Of a stretch of DNA of 53,252 nucleotides, positions 9,270 through 17,968 are shown piece after piece. The position numbers and the translations under genes are program-made. The DNA is from Acidiphilium iwatense (GTDB lineage Bacteria > Pseudomonadota > Alphaproteobacteria > Acetobacterales > Acetobacteraceae). The stretch is from the NCBI RefSeq assembly GCF_021556475.1, contig NZ_JAKGBZ010000024.1, positions 1-53,252 of the forward strand. Direction: 5' to 3'. The notes below the pieces were generated by a model. It did not search any database. It saw only the letters and a program-made list of their open reading frames with translations, and was not told the DNA's origin. How positions within the stretch are numbered: the first letter of the stretch is position 1; every line of letters starts with the position of its first letter.

Positions 9270-9792
9270 GCTTTCGCTTGGCGACGATGCGGGTGATCGT
9301 GACCACCACGCCGACGATGCCCTTGAGCTGAGACGCGATGTAATCCGGCGGGGCGTCCTCGACATGCCAGGGCCTGGCTTCCGCGGCTTCGTGACGATCG
9401 GTCAGGCGCGAGACGATCGCGCGTAAGGGTTCGGCCGCTTCGATGATCTCGACCGTGCCGTAGGCATGTACCGCCTCGTAATTCCAGGTCGGCACCACGC
9501 GGCCGGTCTCGCGCTTGGTCGCATACCAGTTGGGCGAGACGTAGAAATCATGCGCCTGGAAAATCGCCATCGCGGCAGCACCCGCACGCAGCGCGTGCCA
9601 TTGCGGATTGGCGCGGGCGACATGGCCGATCAACCGTCCATGCGGCGCGGGTTCGGCATCGTGGATCAGCGGCAGATGGGTTGCGATCAATCCGGCATCG
9701 CCCGCACTGACCAGAATCGGCAGGCGTGCTGAGCGCATGATCGCGACGATCTCGGCTTGATCGTTTTCGCGGAAGGCGGGCGGTGTGTACAT
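9121..9792 (-). CDS. PaiB-like FMN-binding negative transcriptional regulator / protease synthase family
   Basis: 223 residues starting MYTPPAFRENDQAEIVAIM, the family's standard opening. Other hallmarks are HLPLIHD, GHVARANPQW, FQAHDFYVSPNWYATK, VPTWNYEAVHAYG and KLSQNRPEADRRGV near the C-terminus. PaiB proteins have a split-barrel flavin-binding fold; the Bacillus name comes from protease and sporulation effects, and the direct function is unsettled. The last 20 residues (after LMLGLENA) lie beyond the family core and overlap the convergent DUF429-like frame. It ends the minus-strand run after aroKB, 25 bases downstream of it. Confidence 0.88.
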   Translation of the reverse strand: MYTPPAFRENDQAEIVAIMRSARLPILVSAGDAGLIATHLPLIHDAEPAPHGRLIGHVARANPQWHALRAGAAAMAIFQAHDFYVSPNWYATKRETGRVVPTWNYEAVHAYGTVEIIEAAEPLRAIVSRLTDRHEAAEARPWHVEDAPPDYIASQLKGIVGVVVTITRIVAKRKLSQNRPEADRRGVIAALEAAGQTEPADLMLGLENAADRPGPEPIPQRRE

Positions 9793-9817
9793 AGACCGGA
9801 TATAGTGCGGTTTCCGA

Positions 9818-11479
9818 TCAGGCGGAACCACAGGCGCGCAAGGTTTCGCGCACCGCGTCCTCCGGGACATCGCGGCTGGTGAAGGCACCGCCGATACCGC
9901 GCGCGAGCACGAAGGCGAGCTTGCCGTCGCGCATTTTCTTGTCGCGCTGCATATGGGCGAGCAGCGCCTCGGCGGCCCAGCCGGGGATCGCGTCCGGCAG
10001 GCCGATCCGGGCGAGATGGGCGGCGATGCGCGGCGCCAGGGCAGGATCGCAATGGCCGAGCCGCGCCGACAGATCGAAGGCGCAGACGAGGCCGATCGCC
10101 ACCGCCTCGCCATGGAGCAGGGCGGTGCCGTAGCCGGTTTCGGCCTCGAACGCGTGGGCGAAACTATGGCCGAGATTGAGCAAAGCGCGGCCATCCTGTC
10201 TGGCCTCCTCGCGCGGATCGGCGGCGACGATTGCCGCCTTGAACGCGACCGCGCGGGCGATCGCTTCCTCGGCGAGCGAGCGGTCGCCGGCGAGCAGCGC
10301 CGCGCCATTGGCCTCGCACCAGTCGTAAAGCGCGGCATCGGCGATCAGTCCGGCCTTGACGATTTCGGCATAACCGGCGGCCGCTTCGCGGCGCGGGAGG
10401 GTTGCGAGCGTATCGGTGTCGATGACCACGAGGCGCGGTTGGTGGAACGCGCCGATCAGGTTCTTGCCGTGACTCGAGTTGATTCCAGTCTTGCCGCCGA
10501 CGCTGGAATCGACTTGGGCGAGCAGTGAGGTGGGGGTTTGCGCGAAAGGCAGGCCGCGCAGCACGGAGGCGGCGGCAAAGCCCGCGAGATCGCCGATCAC
10601 GCCGCCGCCGAGCGCGATGATCGCGGTCTGCCGCTCGGGTTTCAGCGCGAGAATGTCTTCGACGAGCGATGCAAACCGGCCGAGGCTTTTCGCGCTTTCG
10701 CCGGGCGGGATGATGAGCGTGTCATGGGTGAAACCGGCATCGTCGAGCGAGGCGGTGAAGCGGGCGAGATGATGCCGGGCGACGTGATCATCGGTCACCA
10801 CGATCGCCCGCTTCTGCGGCAGGGCAGCGGCGAGACGTGCGCCGGCGCCGGACAGAAGGTTGTGCCCGACCACCACGTCGTAGCCGGCACCCGGCAGATC
10901 GACCCGGATGGTGCGCGGCGGTGCGTGGTTCTGGATTACGGCGAGCGCGGCGTCTGTCGTCATGTCGGGCGGGTCCTCGGTGCTGTCGACGATGAGGTCG
11001 GCTTCGGCATAGACCGGGCTGCGCAGGGCCGAAAGCCGGGTCAGCACGGTTTCAGGATCGGCTTCGTTGAGCAAGGGCCGGTGGGTTCGTCCGAGAACGC
11101 GGTTCAGCAGGATCGGGATAGGGGCGCGCAGCCAGACCGAAAGCGCGCGCGTGCGGATGACGGCGCGGGTTTCGGGGTCCATGAAAGCGCCGCCCCCAGT
11201 CGCGAGCACGATAGGGGAGCCCGAGAGCAGCCGGGCGATGACCCGCCGTTCGCCGGCGCGGAAATACGCTTCGCCGTGCTTGGCAAAGATTTCCGTCACC
11301 GTCAGGTCCGATGCGGCCTCGATCTCAAGGTCGGAATCGTGGAAGGGCAAGCCGAGTCGGGCGGCGAGACGCTTGCCGATCGCCGATTTTCCGGCACCCA
11401 TCAGGCCGACCAGGACGATGCTGGTCCTTTCCGAGGCGTCGGTCTGCGATGGGGGTGCGATGTCGATCTTGCCCGGCAT
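9818..11479 (-). CDS. aroKB: Bifunctional shikimate kinase / 3-dehydroquinate synthase (AroK-AroB fusion)
   Basis: 553 residues. Residues 20-185 are shikimate kinase: P-loop GLMGAGKS at 25-32, HDSDLEIE for shikimate binding, AYFRAGE and ATGGGAFMD. Residues 190-553 are 3-dehydroquinate synthase: LGGGVIGDLAGFAAA for NAD binding, QVDSSVGGKTGIN, KNLIGAFHQP, LNLGHSFAHAFE and LLHGEAVAIG with metal-ligand Glu and His. Together they catalyse the second and fifth steps of the chorismate pathway. The linker is about ten residues (NHAPPRTIRV). Separate aroK and aroB side by side is the usual alphaproteobacterial order, so this is a fusion of neighbours. Divergent from xerD with 47 bases between. Confidence 0.95.
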   Translation of the reverse strand: MPGKIDIAPPSQTDASERTSIVLVGLMGAGKSAIGKRLAARLGLPFHDSDLEIEAASDLTVTEIFAKHGEAYFRAGERRVIARLLSGSPIVLATGGGAFMDPETRAVIRTRALSVWLRAPIPILLNRVLGRTHRPLLNEADPETVLTRLSALRSPVYAEADLIVDSTEDPPDMTTDAALAVIQNHAPPRTIRVDLPGAGYDVVVGHNLLSGAGARLAAALPQKRAIVVTDDHVARHHLARFTASLDDAGFTHDTLIIPPGESAKSLGRFASLVEDILALKPERQTAIIALGGGVIGDLAGFAAASVLRGLPFAQTPTSLLAQVDSSVGGKTGINSSHGKNLIGAFHQPRLVVIDTDTLATLPRREAAAGYAEIVKAGLIADAALYDWCEANGAALLAGDRSLAEEAIARAVAFKAAIVAADPREEARQDGRALLNLGHSFAHAFEAETGYGTALLHGEAVAIGLVCAFDLSARLGHCDPALAPRIAAHLARIGLPDAIPGWAAEALLAHMQRDKKMRDGKLAFVLARGIGGAFTSRDVPEDAVRETLRACGSA

Positions 11480-11526
11480 GATGGGCGCGACTTACCACAC
11501 TTGCAGGATGACGATAGATTGGCCTG

Positions 11527-12432
11527 ATGGCGATGGAACGGCATGTCGAGGCTTTTCTGGAATCCATGGTCGCCGAGCGCGGGGCGGCGCGCAATACGAT
11601 TTTGGCCTATCAAGCCGATCTTGAGGCGTTCGTGGCGTTTTGCGGCGCGCGCGGTAAGCGGCCCGCGCAAGCCGGTGCGGCGCTGGTGACGGATTATCTC
11701 GCCGGCCTCGCGGCGGAAGGATTGTCGGCCCGCACCCAGGCCCGGCGGTTATCCGCGCTGCGGCAGTTCTTTCGGTTCCTGCTCCGGGACGGCCAGCGCG
11801 ACGATGATCCGACTGCGTTGTCGGTATCGCCGAAATTGCCGGAAAACCTGCCGAAATTCCTCGGCGAGTCGGAAGTGGATGCGCTGCTGGCGGCTGCCTC
11901 CGACATGCCTGGCGCGAGCGGTTGGTCGGCACGCGCCGGGCTTGAGATTCTCTATGCAACCGGCATGCGGGTTTCCGAACTGCTCGCCTTGCCGGCGGCG
12001 TCGCTGTCGGGCGACGCGGTGCTGCTGCTGATCAAGGGCAAGGGGGGACGGGAGCGGATCGTGCCGCTGTCCGAGGCGGCGCGGCAGGCGGCAAGCGCGC
12101 TGCGGGCCAGTCATCGGAAAGGCACGCGTTTTCTGTTTCCCGGCCGCAACCGGTCCGCCGCGATGACGCGCCAGGGTTTTGCCTTGCTCCTCAAGCGGGT
12201 CGCGCTGCGTGCCGGGATCGATCCCGCGCGGCTGTCGCCCCATGTGCTGCGCCACTCCTTCGCCTCGCATCTGCTGGCGCGCGGAGCGGATCTGCGCAGC
12301 TTGCAGATGCTGCTCGGCCATGCGGATATCGCGACCACGCAAATCTATACCCATGTGCTCGCCGAACGGCTGCAAAGGCTTGTGGAAACGCATCATCCGC
12401 TCGCGCAAAAGCCCGACAGCCACAGTCCCTGA
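11527..12432 (+). CDS. xerD: Site-specific tyrosine recombinase XerD
   Basis: 301 residues. The N-terminal SAM-like core-binding domain spans 1-90 (MERHVEAFLESMVAERGAA) and the catalytic domain follows. Active-site residues are all visible: R148 (GMRVSEL), K172 (KGKGGRER), H239 and R242 (HVLRHSF), H265 (LGHADI) and nucleophile Y274 (IYTHV). XerC/XerD resolve chromosome dimers at dif with FtsK. I call XerD over XerC because of the arrangement next to aroK, common in alphaproteobacteria. Start ATG 11527; ATG 11533 is in frame. Its stop is two bases from the convergent flhG end. Confidence 0.9.
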   Translation: MAMERHVEAFLESMVAERGAARNTILAYQADLEAFVAFCGARGKRPAQAGAALVTDYLAGLAAEGLSARTQARRLSALRQFFRFLLRDGQRDDDPTALSVSPKLPENLPKFLGESEVDALLAAASDMPGASGWSARAGLEILYATGMRVSELLALPAASLSGDAVLLLIKGKGGRERIVPLSEAARQAASALRASHRKGTRFLFPGRNRSAAMTRQGFALLLKRVALRAGIDPARLSPHVLRHSFASHLLARGADLRSLQMLLGHADIATTQIYTHVLAERLQRLVETHHPLAQKPDSHSP

Positions 12433-12434
12433 GA

Positions 12435-13274
12435 TCAACGAGCGATCAGCCGGCGGGCGATCGCTCGAACGCTGTCGGCCGCCGCCGATTGGGGAAATTG
12501 CGCAAGCAGCAGCTTTTGCCCGCGAATCGCCTCGTTGACGGACTGGTCCCGTTCGATCGTGCCAAGCAGCGGCGGATCGAGCCGCAGAAATCCGCGCGCC
12601 GCCTTGGCGAGCGCCGCATGGGCTCGTTTCGCGGAGGTTTCCGAATTCGTCTGGTTGACGACGATCCGCGCATCCACCGGCAACCCGAAAGCGGTTCTGT
12701 CATGTTTGAGCAGTTTCAGAACCGCGTAGGCATCGGTCAGGCTTGCCGGGTCTTCGGTGATGACCAGGATCACGGTGTCGGCCAGGGCGGACAGATGACG
12801 CATCGTCCGTTCGACTCCGGTACCGAGATCGAACAGAATCAGGTCGTACTCGCCGGCGGAGTCGATAAGCCGCTCCAGCAGGAGATTGATCGCGTTTGGT
12901 GTCGTATCGGCGAAGGCACCGGAGCCGGACTGTCCGGCGATCAAATCGAATCCGCCGGCCTCGATCGGGAAGATGCAGTCTCGTAACGGGATCTCCTGGC
13001 GCAACACGGCGCCGAGATCGACACCAGGAAGATGGCCGAGCTGGATATCAGCATTCGCAAGACCGAAATCGGCATCGACCACGAGCACCCGTCGCCGTCG
13101 TCCGCTCAGCGCATGGGCAATCGTGAGGCTCAGCCAGGTTTTGCCGACGCCGCCCTTGCCCGAGGCGATGGCGATCAGTCGTGGTCGCTTGAGTGCCGCC
13201 GGATGCCCATTTTTCGTCCGGCCGAGGTGGCGCATCGTGATTTGCGGTGTGGATGCAACGATCTCAGGCTGCAT
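12435..13274 (-). CDS. flhG: MinD/ParA-family flagellar number regulator FlhG (FleN)
   Basis: 279 residues from ATG 13274; a TTG at 13304 could add ten. A deviant Walker A motif (ASGKGGVGKTWLSL) lies near residue 40, then VLVVDADFGLANADIQLG, and a Walker B-like strand (YDLILFDLGTGVERTM). C-terminal motif NQTNSETSAKRAH is typical of FlhG rather than MinD. The ATPase usually controls flagellar number and acts with FlhF. The start overlaps the flhF end by 11 bases, the last gene of the flagellar operon. A C-terminal amphipathic membrane helix is not obvious. Confidence 0.88.
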   Translation of the reverse strand: MQPEIVASTPQITMRHLGRTKNGHPAALKRPRLIAIASGKGGVGKTWLSLTIAHALSGRRRRVLVVDADFGLANADIQLGHLPGVDLGAVLRQEIPLRDCIFPIEAGGFDLIAGQSGSGAFADTTPNAINLLLERLIDSAGEYDLILFDLGTGVERTMRHLSALADTVILVITEDPASLTDAYAVLKLLKHDRTAFGLPVDARIVVNQTNSETSAKRAHAALAKAARGFLRLDPPLLGTIERDQSVNEAIRGQKLLLAQFPQSAAADSVRAIARRLIAR

Positions 13275-14148
13275 GGGATGGGATATCCTTTTGTTGCCGC
13301 TCAAGAAGCCGCGCGGCCAGGAAGCATGGTGTCAGGGATTCCAGCCCGTCGGCGACGCGACCGGAGATGCCGGCTTCCAGGAGAGTAAGTGGCGCGGCAT
13401 CGGCGGCAGCGACCATTCCACCGAGCCGGCGCGACAGATCGAGTTTGCTCGGGATCAGCGCGGTGGCACCGGCGCCGTGAAACCGCTCGGCGATTTCCCC
13501 GCTCTCAGCCGGATCGAGGCCGGCCGGCAGAATCAGAACCGCGGAGCCCGAGACGGCATCAGTCATATGGCGCAGTAGGGCCATGTCGTCATCGCAGAAT
13601 GGGTTCATGCCCGGAAGATCGATCAACACCGGGCGCCGCGAAGGACGCCGAAGCTTTCGGGTCGATGGCTTTCTCGCGACCGTCGCATCGACGAACTCGG
13701 CCCGAAGAACCCGGCTCAGTGCGGCAAGCTGGGCGGAGGCGCCGGCACGATTTCGATCGGCATTGACCAAGGTTGGTTTGATGCCGTCGCGGACCAGACG
13801 CGTGGCGAGTTTCGCTGTCGTGAGGGTTTTGCCGGCCCCAGGGGGACCTGCGAGCAGGAGCGGGCGATCGAATCCGATAGAGCCGAAACGGAACGACGCA
13901 GCCAGTGCCGTGTCAGGGCTTTGATCGGCCCATCTTGCGGCGAGTCGCCGCGGCACCCGGTGAAATGCCAGGGCATTGCGCCAAGCTTCGCCTGTATCCT
14001 TTGTTTGCTCGGGATCGATCGCGACGGTGAGTTCGATGATGTCGTCGATTTTGCGGTTGCCGAGAATCAGGGCGTCCGGGCCCATCAGCCGGTGCGCTTC
14101 GGCGAGTGCCTGGCGCATCGATGCCGCCCGGATCAGTTTGATCTTCAT
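13264..14148 (-). CDS. flhF: SRP-type GTPase FlhF, short and divergent
   Basis: 294 residues, much shorter than the usual 350-450. Begins MKIKLIRAASMRQALAEAHRLMGPDALIL, the N-terminal B domain in reduced form. Walker A is AGPPGAGKTLTTAKLA; the next SRP-GTPase motif reads NADRNRAGASAQL instead of DTYRAGA. The G3 motif reads IDLPGMNPF where the family has DTAGR, and the G4 motif reads SKLDLSRRLGG. FlhF marks the flagellar pole and is antagonised by FlhG, encoded next. The ATG directly abuts the flhA stop. The changed switch motif makes normal GTP hydrolysis uncertain. Confidence 0.85.
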   Translation of the reverse strand: MKIKLIRAASMRQALAEAHRLMGPDALILGNRKIDDIIELTVAIDPEQTKDTGEAWRNALAFHRVPRRLAARWADQSPDTALAASFRFGSIGFDRPLLLAGPPGAGKTLTTAKLATRLVRDGIKPTLVNADRNRAGASAQLAALSRVLRAEFVDATVARKPSTRKLRRPSRRPVLIDLPGMNPFCDDDMALLRHMTDAVSGSAVLILPAGLDPAESGEIAERFHGAGATALIPSKLDLSRRLGGMVAAADAAPLTLLEAGISGRVADGLESLTPCFLAARLLERQQKDIPSHAA

Positions 14149-16224
14149 CTAGATGGCTCCAACGGTTCGGATGCGCGCGCGTGGAAACACTTCGGTCTGA
14201 GCGAGCACGGGCATGGATGGCTGCATGCGTTCGATGATTGACCTGATATGTGCCCGCAGCGGCGCACTGGTCAGCAGCACGGGAGATTCGCCGTCCGCGG
14301 CAGCGGATTCGAAAACCTGCGTGAGCCGGCGCATGAAATCGGCGAGACGGGACGGCGGCAAAACGAGCTGCCGCGCCTCCGGCGGCCCGGCCAGCGCTTC
14401 CTCGAGTTCGGTTTCCCATTCCGGCCCGATGACGACCAGCGGCAGATAGCCGCCTGCCCCGATATGCGCGTCGGTCAGTTGCCGGGCGAGGCGCATGCGC
14501 ACATGGGCGGCGATGGCCGGGATGGCGCGAATCTGCATGGCGCAGGATTCGTGAATGCCTTCGAGGATGGTCGGCAGATCGCGGATCGACACACGCTCGG
14601 TCAGTAAGGATTGCAGCACGCGCTGCACGCCGCCCACGGTGAATTGGGTGGGAATCAGATCGGAGACGAGGCGTTGATGTTCGCGCGGCAGATCGTCGAG
14701 CAGTTTCTGCGTTTCCGCGAAGGATAGAAGTTCTGCCATGTTCTCCTTGACGATTTCGGTCAGATGCGTGGTGAGCACGCTTGCCGGATCAACAACGGTG
14801 CAGCCTTTCGCGCGTGCGGTTTCACGGTCCGCTGGATCGATCCAGGCCGCGGGCAGGCCGAAAGCCGGTTCGGTAGTGCGTTCGCCCGGCAGATCGGGAA
14901 GAGTGCCGGCCGCGGTCATCGCGAGCAGGCGCGTCGCCTGCAACTGACCTGAGCCAGCCTCGATTTCCTTGATCCTGATTGTGTAGCGATCCGCCGCGAG
15001 CTGCATATTGTCCTGGATGCGAACCGGCGGCAGAATGAAGCCCATTTCGGCGGCGATCGCTCGGCGCAGCGACTTGATCTGTTCGGTAAGCCGCGGCGTG
15101 TCGCCGCCGGCGAGGATCAGCAATCCGTAGCCGAGTTCGAGCCTGATCTGGTCGATTTTCAGAACATCGGTGATCGGCGGTTCGGCCGGCATCGTGAGTT
15201 CGGGTTCGATCGCCCGATCGATATGCGGTGGATGGCGCCAGCGGTGCCAGGATGCCCAGCCCGCGAGGATCGAGAGCGTGGCGAAGGGCAGGAACGGCAG
15301 GCCGGGGGCGAGAGCCAGGCATAATGCAGCACAAGATGCGATCCCGAGTGGTTTCGCCGAGCGGCCGAGTTGCCCGACCAAGGCGGAGTCCGTGCTGCCT
15401 TCGGCGCTTCCCTTAGTGACGACGACGCCGGCGGCAACCGAGACGAGCAGGGACGGAATCTGCGAGACCAGCCCTTCGCCGATCGATAATGTGGTGAAGG
15501 CCGCCGCGGCATCGTGGACGCTCATGCCTTTCTGGACGACACCGATGACGAACCCGCCGACGATATTGATCGAGGTGATGATCAGGGCCGCCACGGCATC
15601 GCCGCGGACGAATTTCGCCGCACCGTCCATCGCGCCGTAGAACACGCTTTCATGCTCGAGTTCGGCGCGTTTGCGCCGCGCGGTGGCCTCGTCGATGGCG
15701 CCGGTGTTCAACTCGGCATCGATCGCCATCTGTTTGCCGGGAATCGCATCGAGGGTGAAGCGCGCGGCGACTTCGGCGATTCGGGTCGAGCCCTTGGTGA
15801 TGACGATGAAGTTCACCACGAGAAGAATCGCGAAGACGATCAGCCCGATCAGCAGATCGCCGCCCATCAGGAAGCCGCCGAACGCCGCGATGACATGGCC
15901 GGCGGCGTCGGTTCCCTCGTTGCCGTGCGACAGGATCTGGCGGGTCGCCGCGACGTCGAGCGACAGCCGGAGCAGGGTCGTCAGCAGCAGGACGCTCGGA
16001 AAACTGGTGAAGTCGATCGGCCGGCGGATGAACAGCGACACCATCAGCACGAGAATGCCGATGGTGAAGGACAGCGCCAATCCGGCATCCAGCATGAACG
16101 GCGGCAGCGGAACGATGAGCACGGTGATGATGAACACCACCCCGATCGCGAGCCCGATATCGGTTCCGGGCTGGAAATTCTTGAGCCGCCGGCTGATGTC
16201 CTGCCACGGGTTCATCGCGTTCAC
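14149..16224 (-). CDS. flhA: Flagellar type III export gate protein FlhA
   Basis: 691 residues. Six to eight membrane helices occupy residues 20-310 (LAIGVVFIITVLIVPLPPFMLD, LIGLIVFAILLVVNFIVI and others). The FHIPEP-type cytoplasmic loop contains RIAEVAARFTLDAIPGKQMAIDAEL and AAKFVRGDAVAALIIT. The C-terminal cytosolic domain (350-691) holds ILTTHLTEIVKEN and HVRMRLARQLTD. FlhA powers proton-driven export and docks chaperone-substrate complexes. GTG 16224 overlaps the flbD stop as GTGA; ATG 16215 is the alternative. Confidence 0.95.
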   Translation of the reverse strand: MNAMNPWQDISRRLKNFQPGTDIGLAIGVVFIITVLIVPLPPFMLDAGLALSFTIGILVLMVSLFIRRPIDFTSFPSVLLLTTLLRLSLDVAATRQILSHGNEGTDAAGHVIAAFGGFLMGGDLLIGLIVFAILLVVNFIVITKGSTRIAEVAARFTLDAIPGKQMAIDAELNTGAIDEATARRKRAELEHESVFYGAMDGAAKFVRGDAVAALIITSINIVGGFVIGVVQKGMSVHDAAAAFTTLSIGEGLVSQIPSLLVSVAAGVVVTKGSAEGSTDSALVGQLGRSAKPLGIASCAALCLALAPGLPFLPFATLSILAGWASWHRWRHPPHIDRAIEPELTMPAEPPITDVLKIDQIRLELGYGLLILAGGDTPRLTEQIKSLRRAIAAEMGFILPPVRIQDNMQLAADRYTIRIKEIEAGSGQLQATRLLAMTAAGTLPDLPGERTTEPAFGLPAAWIDPADRETARAKGCTVVDPASVLTTHLTEIVKENMAELLSFAETQKLLDDLPREHQRLVSDLIPTQFTVGGVQRVLQSLLTERVSIRDLPTILEGIHESCAMQIRAIPAIAAHVRMRLARQLTDAHIGAGGYLPLVVIGPEWETELEEALAGPPEARQLVLPPSRLADFMRRLTQVFESAAADGESPVLLTSAPLRAHIRSIIERMQPSMPVLAQTEVFPRARIRTVGAI

Positions 16225-17576
16225 GCCGCCACGCCATTATGCGGCGCCGGGATGATCGCGCCGTGGGCGGCATAATCGCGCAGCTTGTTGCGCAGGGCGC
16301 GGATCGAAATGCCGAGGATGGTCGCCGCGTGGGTACGGTTGCCGAGGCAATGGTTGAGGGTCTCGATGATCAGTGCCTGTTCGACGTCCTCGACGCGTCG
16401 GCCGACGAGGGACACGATCCCTGATGCGGGGTTGGTTTGAACCGCGTCTTTGGAGAGCGAGGAGTTTGCCGAGCCGGAACCCTGAAATTCGATGTCGGCG
16501 ATCCCGATGCGGTCATTCCCGGTGAGCAGCACCGCGCGATGCATGGCGTTTTCCAGCTCGCGCACATTGCCGCGCCACGGATGTTCGGCGAGTCGGGCGA
16601 GTGCGGCTTCGGTCAGGCGCTTCGGTCCGGCATCGTTGAGTGCGGCGTAATGATCGACGAAGTGCTGGGCGAGGGGAGCGATATCGTCTCTGCGGTGGCG
16701 GAGCGGCGGAATATGCAGGGCGACGACGTTGAGGCGGAAGAACAGATCTTCGCGAAACTGCCCGGCATCGATGCTTGCCGCGAGATCGCGATTGGTCGCG
16801 GCGAGAATCCGCACGTCCACCGGAACCGGATGATCGCCGCCCAGCCGATCGATCGTGCGTTCCTGGAGCGCGCGCAGGAGTTTGGCCTGAAGTTTGGCAT
16901 CCATCTCGGCGATTTCGTCGAGCAGAAGCGTGCCGCGATGAGCCGCCTCGAACTTGCCCTGACGCCTTGCGAGAGCACCTGAGAACGCACCCTTTTCGTG
17001 GCCGAACAGCTCGGATTCCAGAAGCGTTTCGGGGATTGCCGCGCAGTTCAATGCGACGAAGGGACCGCGCGCGCGCCGTGACCGCGCATGGATGAACCGC
17101 GCCAGCACTTCCTTGCCGGTGCCGCTTTCGCCAGTGATCAGCATGGTGGCGTTCGATTGCGCGACCTGCTCGGCTTTCGCGAGCAACACGCGCATCGCGG
17201 CATCGCAGGCGACGATTTGCGAAGGCTGCTCCGCCGAGACGGCGGCCAGAATGGCGGCGATCAGCTCGGCGTCCGGCGGGAGAGGCAGATATTCGCGGGC
17301 CCCGGCGCGAATTGCCGCGAGCGCGCCTTTTTCGTCATTCTGGGCACCCGCCGCGACCACGGCGATGGTGAATCGCTCGGTGGCGAGTTGAGCCATCAGC
17401 GCGGGAATGTCGTGGGCGACATCGCAAATGATCAGGTCGATGACGGCTGCCTGGCGCAGCAAACGCAGTGCCGTTTCGATCGTTTCGGCATGGTCGAGGA
17501 TCGCGCCGCGCGCCACCGCGATGCGGGCGGCGACGCCGAGTTCCCCCGAGAGCGAACCGATGATGAGGATGCGCAT
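16221..17576 (-). CDS. flbD: Sigma-54-dependent flagellar regulator FlbD
   Basis: 451 residues. Residues 1-115 form an atypical receiver with one acidic residue kept (LIICDVAHD) and the early acidic pair absent. The AAA+ domain (125-360) has Walker A GESGTGKE and Walker [11 protein letters not shown], and the sigma-54 contact loop reads GAFSGA, not the usual GAFTGA. A Fis-type helix-turn-helix lies at the C-terminus ([23 protein letters not shown]). In Caulobacter, FlbD activates late flagellar sigma-54 promoters and represses fliF. Its location between fliN and flhA matches that system. Confidence 0.93.
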   Translation of the reverse strand: MRILIIGSLSGELGVAARIAVARGAILDHAETIETALRLLRQAAVIDLIICDVAHDIPALMAQLATERFTIAVVAAGAQNDEKGALAAIRAGAREYLPLPPDAELIAAILAAVSAEQPSQIVACDAAMRVLLAKAEQVAQSNATMLITGESGTGKEVLARFIHARSRRARGPFVALNCAAIPETLLESELFGHEKGAFSGALARRQGKFEAAHRGTLLLDEIAEMDAKLQAKLLRALQERTIDRLGGDHPVPVDVRILAATNRDLAASIDAGQFREDLFFRLNVVALHIPPLRHRRDDIAPLAQHFVDHYAALNDAGPKRLTEAALARLAEHPWRGNVRELENAMHRAVLLTGNDRIGIADIEFQGSGSANSSLSKDAVQTNPASGIVSLVGRRVEDVEQALIIETLNHCLGNRTHAATILGISIRALRNKLRDYAAHGAIIPAPHNGVAA

Positions 17577-17584
17577 CGCTATGG

Positions 17585-17968
17585 TCAGCCGTTCCGGTCC
17601 GATTTCACGATTTCGGTCATTGTGATGCCGAGCCTGGTATCGTCGATCATCACGACCTCGCCGCGGGCAACCAGCCGGTTGTTGACGAAAACGTCGATCG
17701 GGTCGCCGACCTTGCGGTCGAGTTCGACGACGGCGCCGCGTCCGAGCTTCAGCAACTGGCTGACCTGCATGGTGGAACGGCCGAGCACGGCGCTGACCAG
17801 AACGGGAATATCATAGACCGCTTCAAGATCGCGCGGCGGTCGCGAGGTTTGCGGCTCGGCATCGGAAGGACGCGCGGCAGGTTGGCTGAACGGCACCGCG
17901 GTCAGCCCGGACGGTGCCGCTCCAACCGATACCGTCCCATCTGGCGTCAATGATGTGTCAGATAACAA
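17585..17968 (-). CDS. fliN: Flagellar motor switch protein FliN, TTG start
   Basis: 127 residues from TTG 17968. I chose this start because AGGAAAGGA lies 8 bases upstream (17977-17985) and no ATG lies in the usual place; it overlaps the fliG stop by 11 bases. The first 50 residues are a variable Pro/Ser-rich leader. The SpoA (surface presentation) domain follows: IPVLVSAVLGRSTMQVSQLLKLGRG, VELDRKVGDPIDVFVNNRLVARGEV and GITMTEIV. FliN forms the bottom of the C-ring and helps dock the export ATPase. An extended frame up to 18148 runs inside fliG and is not likely. Confidence 0.9.
   Translation of the reverse strand: MLSDTSLTPDGTVSVGAAPSGLTAVPFSQPAARPSDAEPQTSRPPRDLEAVYDIPVLVSAVLGRSTMQVSQLLKLGRGAVVELDRKVGDPIDVFVNNRLVARGEVVMIDDTRLGITMTEIVKSDRNG

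Noticed and set aside
9793-10338. Possible long N-terminal extension of the PaiB-like protein up to 10338
   Set aside because: The extension lies inside aroKB in another frame; the conserved MYTPPAF start is at 9792.
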